Assembly: GCA_946534745.1 (NCBI GenBank)
Contig: CAMNDA010000338.1
Location: 1-27,020, forward strand
Length of the DNA: 27,020 bases
Direction of reading: 5' to 3'
Source of the DNA: an uncultured Verrucomicrobiota bacterium
Lineage (GTDB): Bacteria > Verrucomicrobiota > Kiritimatiellia > RFP12 > UBA3636
The notes beneath the pieces were generated by a model. The model searched no databases, was not told the origin of the DNA, and worked only from the letters and a program-made list of their open reading frames with translations. The number at the start of each line of letters is the position of its first letter. Position 1 is the stretch's first letter. The position numbers were made by a program, and so were the translations under genes. This document shows, piece by piece, positions 25,901 through 27,020 of the stretch.

Positions 25901-27020
25901 CCCATCGGATGCTGTCGGTCCTCTTGACGAGACGTTGAAGGGGATGGCCGACTCCGGATTCTTCACCGGCAAGGATGCCGAGCGCTTTGCCAGGCTTGCC
26001 GAGCGGATTCGTGGTGCGACTCGCGAGGCGATTGACTACATCCTCAATCCGCGTGGACCGTTCGGCGAGTCGCTTGCCGAACCCGGCATTGCTTTGCATC
26101 TTGCCGCCGTCGGCGTTCCCGCCGACCGGCGTGAGGAGGCGAAGAAGGCGATCCAGGGCGAACTCTTCGCCATCGACGAGATGTCGAAGGATGGGTTCCT
26201 CTACCCGCGCTCGCCGGAGGCCGAGGCGGCGAAGCCGCGGAAGAAGATTTCGATGCGGAAGCCGTCTCCGGCTCCGACGGTCTACACGGCCGAGGAGAAG
26301 AAGCGCGCGTTCCGTGCGCTCAACTCCGAGGAATACGCCGCGGAGAACCCGGCGGACCTCGCCCTCGCGAAGCGAATGCTTGACGATGGGCTTACCGTCT
26401 CGTCCGTGATCGGCGAGCTCTACTCCGGCGAGCGCTTCACGTGGCCCGTGCGCGGGTTCCGCATCGCGAAGCCGGCCGACGTTGCGGCGCTCACGCAGAT
26501 GCTCCGCTCGCCCTACCAGGAAAGTTTCAAGGTCGTGTTCACGGACGCCCGCGGCACGATCCTCGACGCGCGCGTCTGCTCGTTCGGCGACATCGACGCC
26601 TGCCCGGTCAATCCGAGCACGGTGCTTCTCGACGCGCCGGAGGGCACGGTCGGCGTGTATGTGTCGCACAACCATCCGTCCGGCGACCCGCGCCCGTCCG
26701 CGCAGGACGTGCGCATCACGCGTTCGCTCGGAGAGACGTGCGAGATGCTCGGCTACGAGCTCCTCGACCACGTCGTGACGAACGGCGCCAAGTTCCATTC
26801 GATGCGCGATTCCGGCGATGCGGAATTCTCGGAGGGGCGCAGGATGCGCCCGGCCGGGAATCTCCGTCCAGGAGAAAGGGCGGTGCCGGAGTTCAAGCGC
26901 GACGTCAAGGCCTGGGAGGCCGTGCCGGTCGACGAGCGCTGGCAGAACGACCGTCCGGAAGAGGCGTTCGCTCTCGCGGGCCGGTTCCGCGCCCTTGAGA
27001 CCGGCGGCGCGTTCATCGTC
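19992..27020 (+). CDS. Giant polyvalent-type virion protein with zincin and RadC-like JAB domains (3' end outside window)
   Basis: The frame is open from the ATG (GGAG 8 bases upstream) to the window edge: 2,343 residues so far. Order: Pro-rich N-terminus with PAPTEEEMTNALL (about 40-50); helical region; hydrophobic, small-residue segment (about 405-470, VNLLPQIALQMVGAGAVG) that could insert in membranes; HESFH at 988-992 with DEAAAEFVS at 1142-1150 as candidate third zinc ligand; long charged coiled coils (about 1194-1312 and 1376-1500); a C-terminal JAB/JAMM domain in which Glu2177, His2226, His2228 and Asp2239 complete E...HxHP-x10-D (SHNHPSGDPRPSAQD). The lead-in FRIAKPADVAALTQMLRSPY is typical of JAB domains in phage polyvalent proteins. 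Such proteins are packaged and injected with DNA to act early in the cell. Function of either domain here is untested. The JAB domain is not evidence of DNA repair. Confidence 0.75.
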   Translation, partial: MSALDYTLQADARTEEETAVPPVPPAPAQPQQQPVEEPPAPTEEEMTNALLADPRPVENTNRDLNAEADRTAGKADFDRAMADEAKRQRALREHDQAPAERLLRTISQRAEEDAARLHRRELAKSAMQDAFGKIYDYSVKEGGFLAPAQDGWSIGRMRLEDIRNYLSSSMVDDDSEEGRATFDYVSRAVLNHAGRMGLLKKTGDETLGEDEVFWSPTYGVVFGKGDRDAERWVEDRGSYIENLRGKLEAIDSWEGEKGASDPANGIKGASIRQIKGFLNDPAWRNRGDLDAQIFFSEAAAEIEKRYDETMQKRSVGRELLDSFVTGSMDAAWFMPARVYKYLRYIGADDRHDPNGRFLREMRKIKNEEDYLSARKPQRVAGLEDIHLRDENGELQAGRAIKDFGSLAATSAVNLLPQIALQMVGAGAVGKTAQFLTKGASLAAREAVASAVGKAVSYGGSALFNAGDVISQRVEEGLARGDSEVFSDWDIVRLTLGYTALDTVSPIRQTASEVAQSAVLRSGRRTAGRVTREALRRDLAKQMDEWIPTGRQIVRNFFKEGGLEAANEAGQQGLSYLDNWIKYGAPGHKSLDEADWDLAAFALNMANQGFAAFWSAAGGSVVSDVQKRRDNTRKAEQAQSWMSHHMAETIARDVRDAGFDPDFHKLAPQEQYLVFRLFGLRASDHNARMGLAGAKRMLDFAEGREAIPEGMDEKDLAEFKKQLEDKDALRKSVADWQKVLDDVHRQELGVMDYLEGPARAWARAWSAKVVSLPEDGIPSFVQSSLRAEEAERSFKRGRDIREGAVEAGETGAAARISTWGEDENPESSHRMMIEEQRSPDGKDFVIRVWNAYNKDRLPEGVQTEFEIGEDGATEDEVREKAKAAAVELTRFYDFLAQQDERMTAEASAILDSIGRKGQTIRWVSTKAEIERTLQKLGVADRETRDNVLGRLIGRGDSAITVDLGAGRSAILAVRERAVNRANLAATLQHESFHADLIANAERNRTNKELLADIDPDGKIGEPPAEPPEGASPSAVNEYRRKRAAYDARVRRCLDVAFLGLDVDKSGRTVDWTTVTDEQIEAREEEYARASETVDGVGSSGTRPSYFRPMRRMLYNRYVARHPVLAAELRGFLADRFGIAESDDEAAAEFVSIVHEGAGRTAANDISGPGRLEYSAKTSEEVYKLLMGEDAVPPTREERERRRKEENDRLVRETNERMAAEQQAEAEAIARYDAQQRESAAEKAEEAQRQDEETDLRARAAAQDAAEKAEEQARQRHTERENAAAVERVKAKRAARREQMRRSLEERTSRAKSDRVNKIYWRFEDFLDKYHPDVMDDEAWQKDNAEQLARLEKGLRENNPQIVLEATEALRKKLRGRPSPTTEARARETAEREQAEADRREQEAIRRENEAEEAGLRALEEQEEAQRRDEGADGERAAQGAAEAEAAEHADNPLAVEADRKEAEAARLEAIAKEKESKAKRGGKDKAAAEKARRLADRARKEAKAARAAQLGERTTSAYWASRPILDREDARDRRTARRRDEALQAEYDRLIAAGASEAQARRQANMAVTPARLNSRNVAGRPAVVAQTPGRFPIHEALEGRTLFGEVRPGDEAWEYVSDMTSRDAREAGLADRLLPKERGSRGLDSVVEALAENSPVIAARYGEDASGSKAAELVDAFLAETREIDELVADGALSEQERHNEDEEIEANRRRLGFYDERYEGMDDPERLAHIRDEVEARVKGMAPALPAEVAEAAAQDKAALDAQEELEAESPEAVQARRDSEAERAQQRFQESLVAQQEDEFYGDDYLAESAPRVRSRGGEADADVEAISDRLEFELSRLLDDEQVKKDVSQLEAAARRNIKSGWDDTPTEAEARDLKKRLAAANDKAKEMKKLSDENPGFTGDYWRQQEKYWRDEAKNLRGDLRKLKEEGIGEDRDQVDVYTNGDFLDLVESLAAGDARSSTWWDPYWDPSDAVGPLDETLKGMADSGFFTGKDAERFARLAERIRGATREAIDYILNPRGPFGESLAEPGIALHLAAVGVPADRREEAKKAIQGELFAIDEMSKDGFLYPRSPEAEAAKPRKKISMRKPSPAPTVYTAEEKKRAFRALNSEEYAAENPADLALAKRMLDDGLTVSSVIGELYSGERFTWPVRGFRIAKPADVAALTQMLRSPYQESFKVVFTDARGTILDARVCSFGDIDACPVNPSTVLLDAPEGTVGVYVSHNHPSGDPRPSAQDVRITRSLGETCEMLGYELLDHVVTNGAKFHSMRDSGDAEFSEGRRMRPAGNLRPGERAVPEFKRDVKAWEAVPVDERWQNDRPEEAFALAGRFRALETGGAFIV
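22953..22967 (+). other. HExxH zinc-binding motif (HESFH) in the giant protein
   Basis: Codons for H988-E-S-F-H992, in LATLQHESFHADLI, a helix-compatible context. It is followed by DDEAAAEFVS about 155 residues later, where Glu1143 or Glu1147 could be the third ligand. Distinct from the HEFSH of the secreted zincin at 6651-6665. Confidence 0.55.
26517..26790 (+). other. RadC-like JAB (JAMM) domain core in the giant protein
   Basis: The domain begins ESFKVVFTDARGTILDARV and ends GYELLDHVVTNGAKFHSM. Glu2177, His2226, His2228 and Asp2239 match the JAMM ligands; Ser2236 and the LGYELLDHVV end match RadC-like members. All catalytic residues are present. Confidence 0.8.

Noticed and set aside
26517..26790. 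RadC DNA-repair gene
   Set aside because: The JAB domain is the C-terminal part of a giant phage protein and lacks the RadC helix-hairpin-helix context; polyvalent-type JAB is the better reading.
1..27020. tRNA genes, CRISPR arrays, insertion sequences, integrase or attachment sites
   Set aside because: None seen: no cloverleaf-like tRNA ends, no spaced direct repeats, no transposase motif, and no gap large enough to hold such elements.

Overview
The window is one uninterrupted, GC-rich block of 25 genes, all on the + strand. It reads as part of the structural (virion) module of a tailed, probably podovirus-like phage or prophage. The firmest phage signals are a DUF6682-type adaptor (202-660), the minor structural protein that usually follows it (657-1364), a tail fibre with Phage_fiber_2-like repeats (4253-5653), and a giant polyvalent-type protein with a zincin motif and a RadC-like JAB/JAMM domain (19992 to the right edge). 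No terminase, portal, major capsid, replication, integrase or tRNA gene is present, so integration state cannot be judged. The host is a bacterium using GGAGG-type ribosome binding sites with ATG/GTG starts. Signal-peptide-like and lipoprotein-like N-termini would fit a Gram-negative host. High GC and the protein style recall gut Verrucomicrobiota/Kiritimatiellota-type metagenomic phages, but that is only an impression.

Layout. 1-1972: end of an Ala/Pro-rich protein, adaptor, structural protein and an unidentified beta-rich protein. 1977-6351: stalk and fibre proteins (coiled coils, polyproline segments, a tandem fibre module, a beta-rich tip); four of them share a YT-x-x-x-V motif. 6348-8190: three small proteins with signal peptides or N-terminal membrane anchors, the first a zincin metallopeptidase. 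8194-10578: a glycan-themed trio (TIM-barrel-like protein, GT25-like glycosyltransferase, Stealth-like phosphotransferase). 10591-12073: three small proteins with membrane or helical segments. 12077-17254: a 1,079-residue repeat protein and three companions, with (Ser-Asp)n linkers and Cys clusters. 17269-27020: a disordered protein, a 702-residue protein and the giant polyvalent-type protein; the last two share a TEEEMTNA peptide and may be internal (ejected) virion proteins.

The genes are very tightly packed: 12 of 24 junctions overlap by 1 or 4 bases (ATGA, GTGA, TGATG) and the largest gap is 24 bases, so no internal promoter or terminator is supported. There is no gene-free stretch over 300 bases. 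The most unusual points are secretion-type N-termini on fibre-like proteins, a secreted zincin plus glycan-active enzymes inside a tail cassette, and shared short motifs that tie separate virion proteins together.
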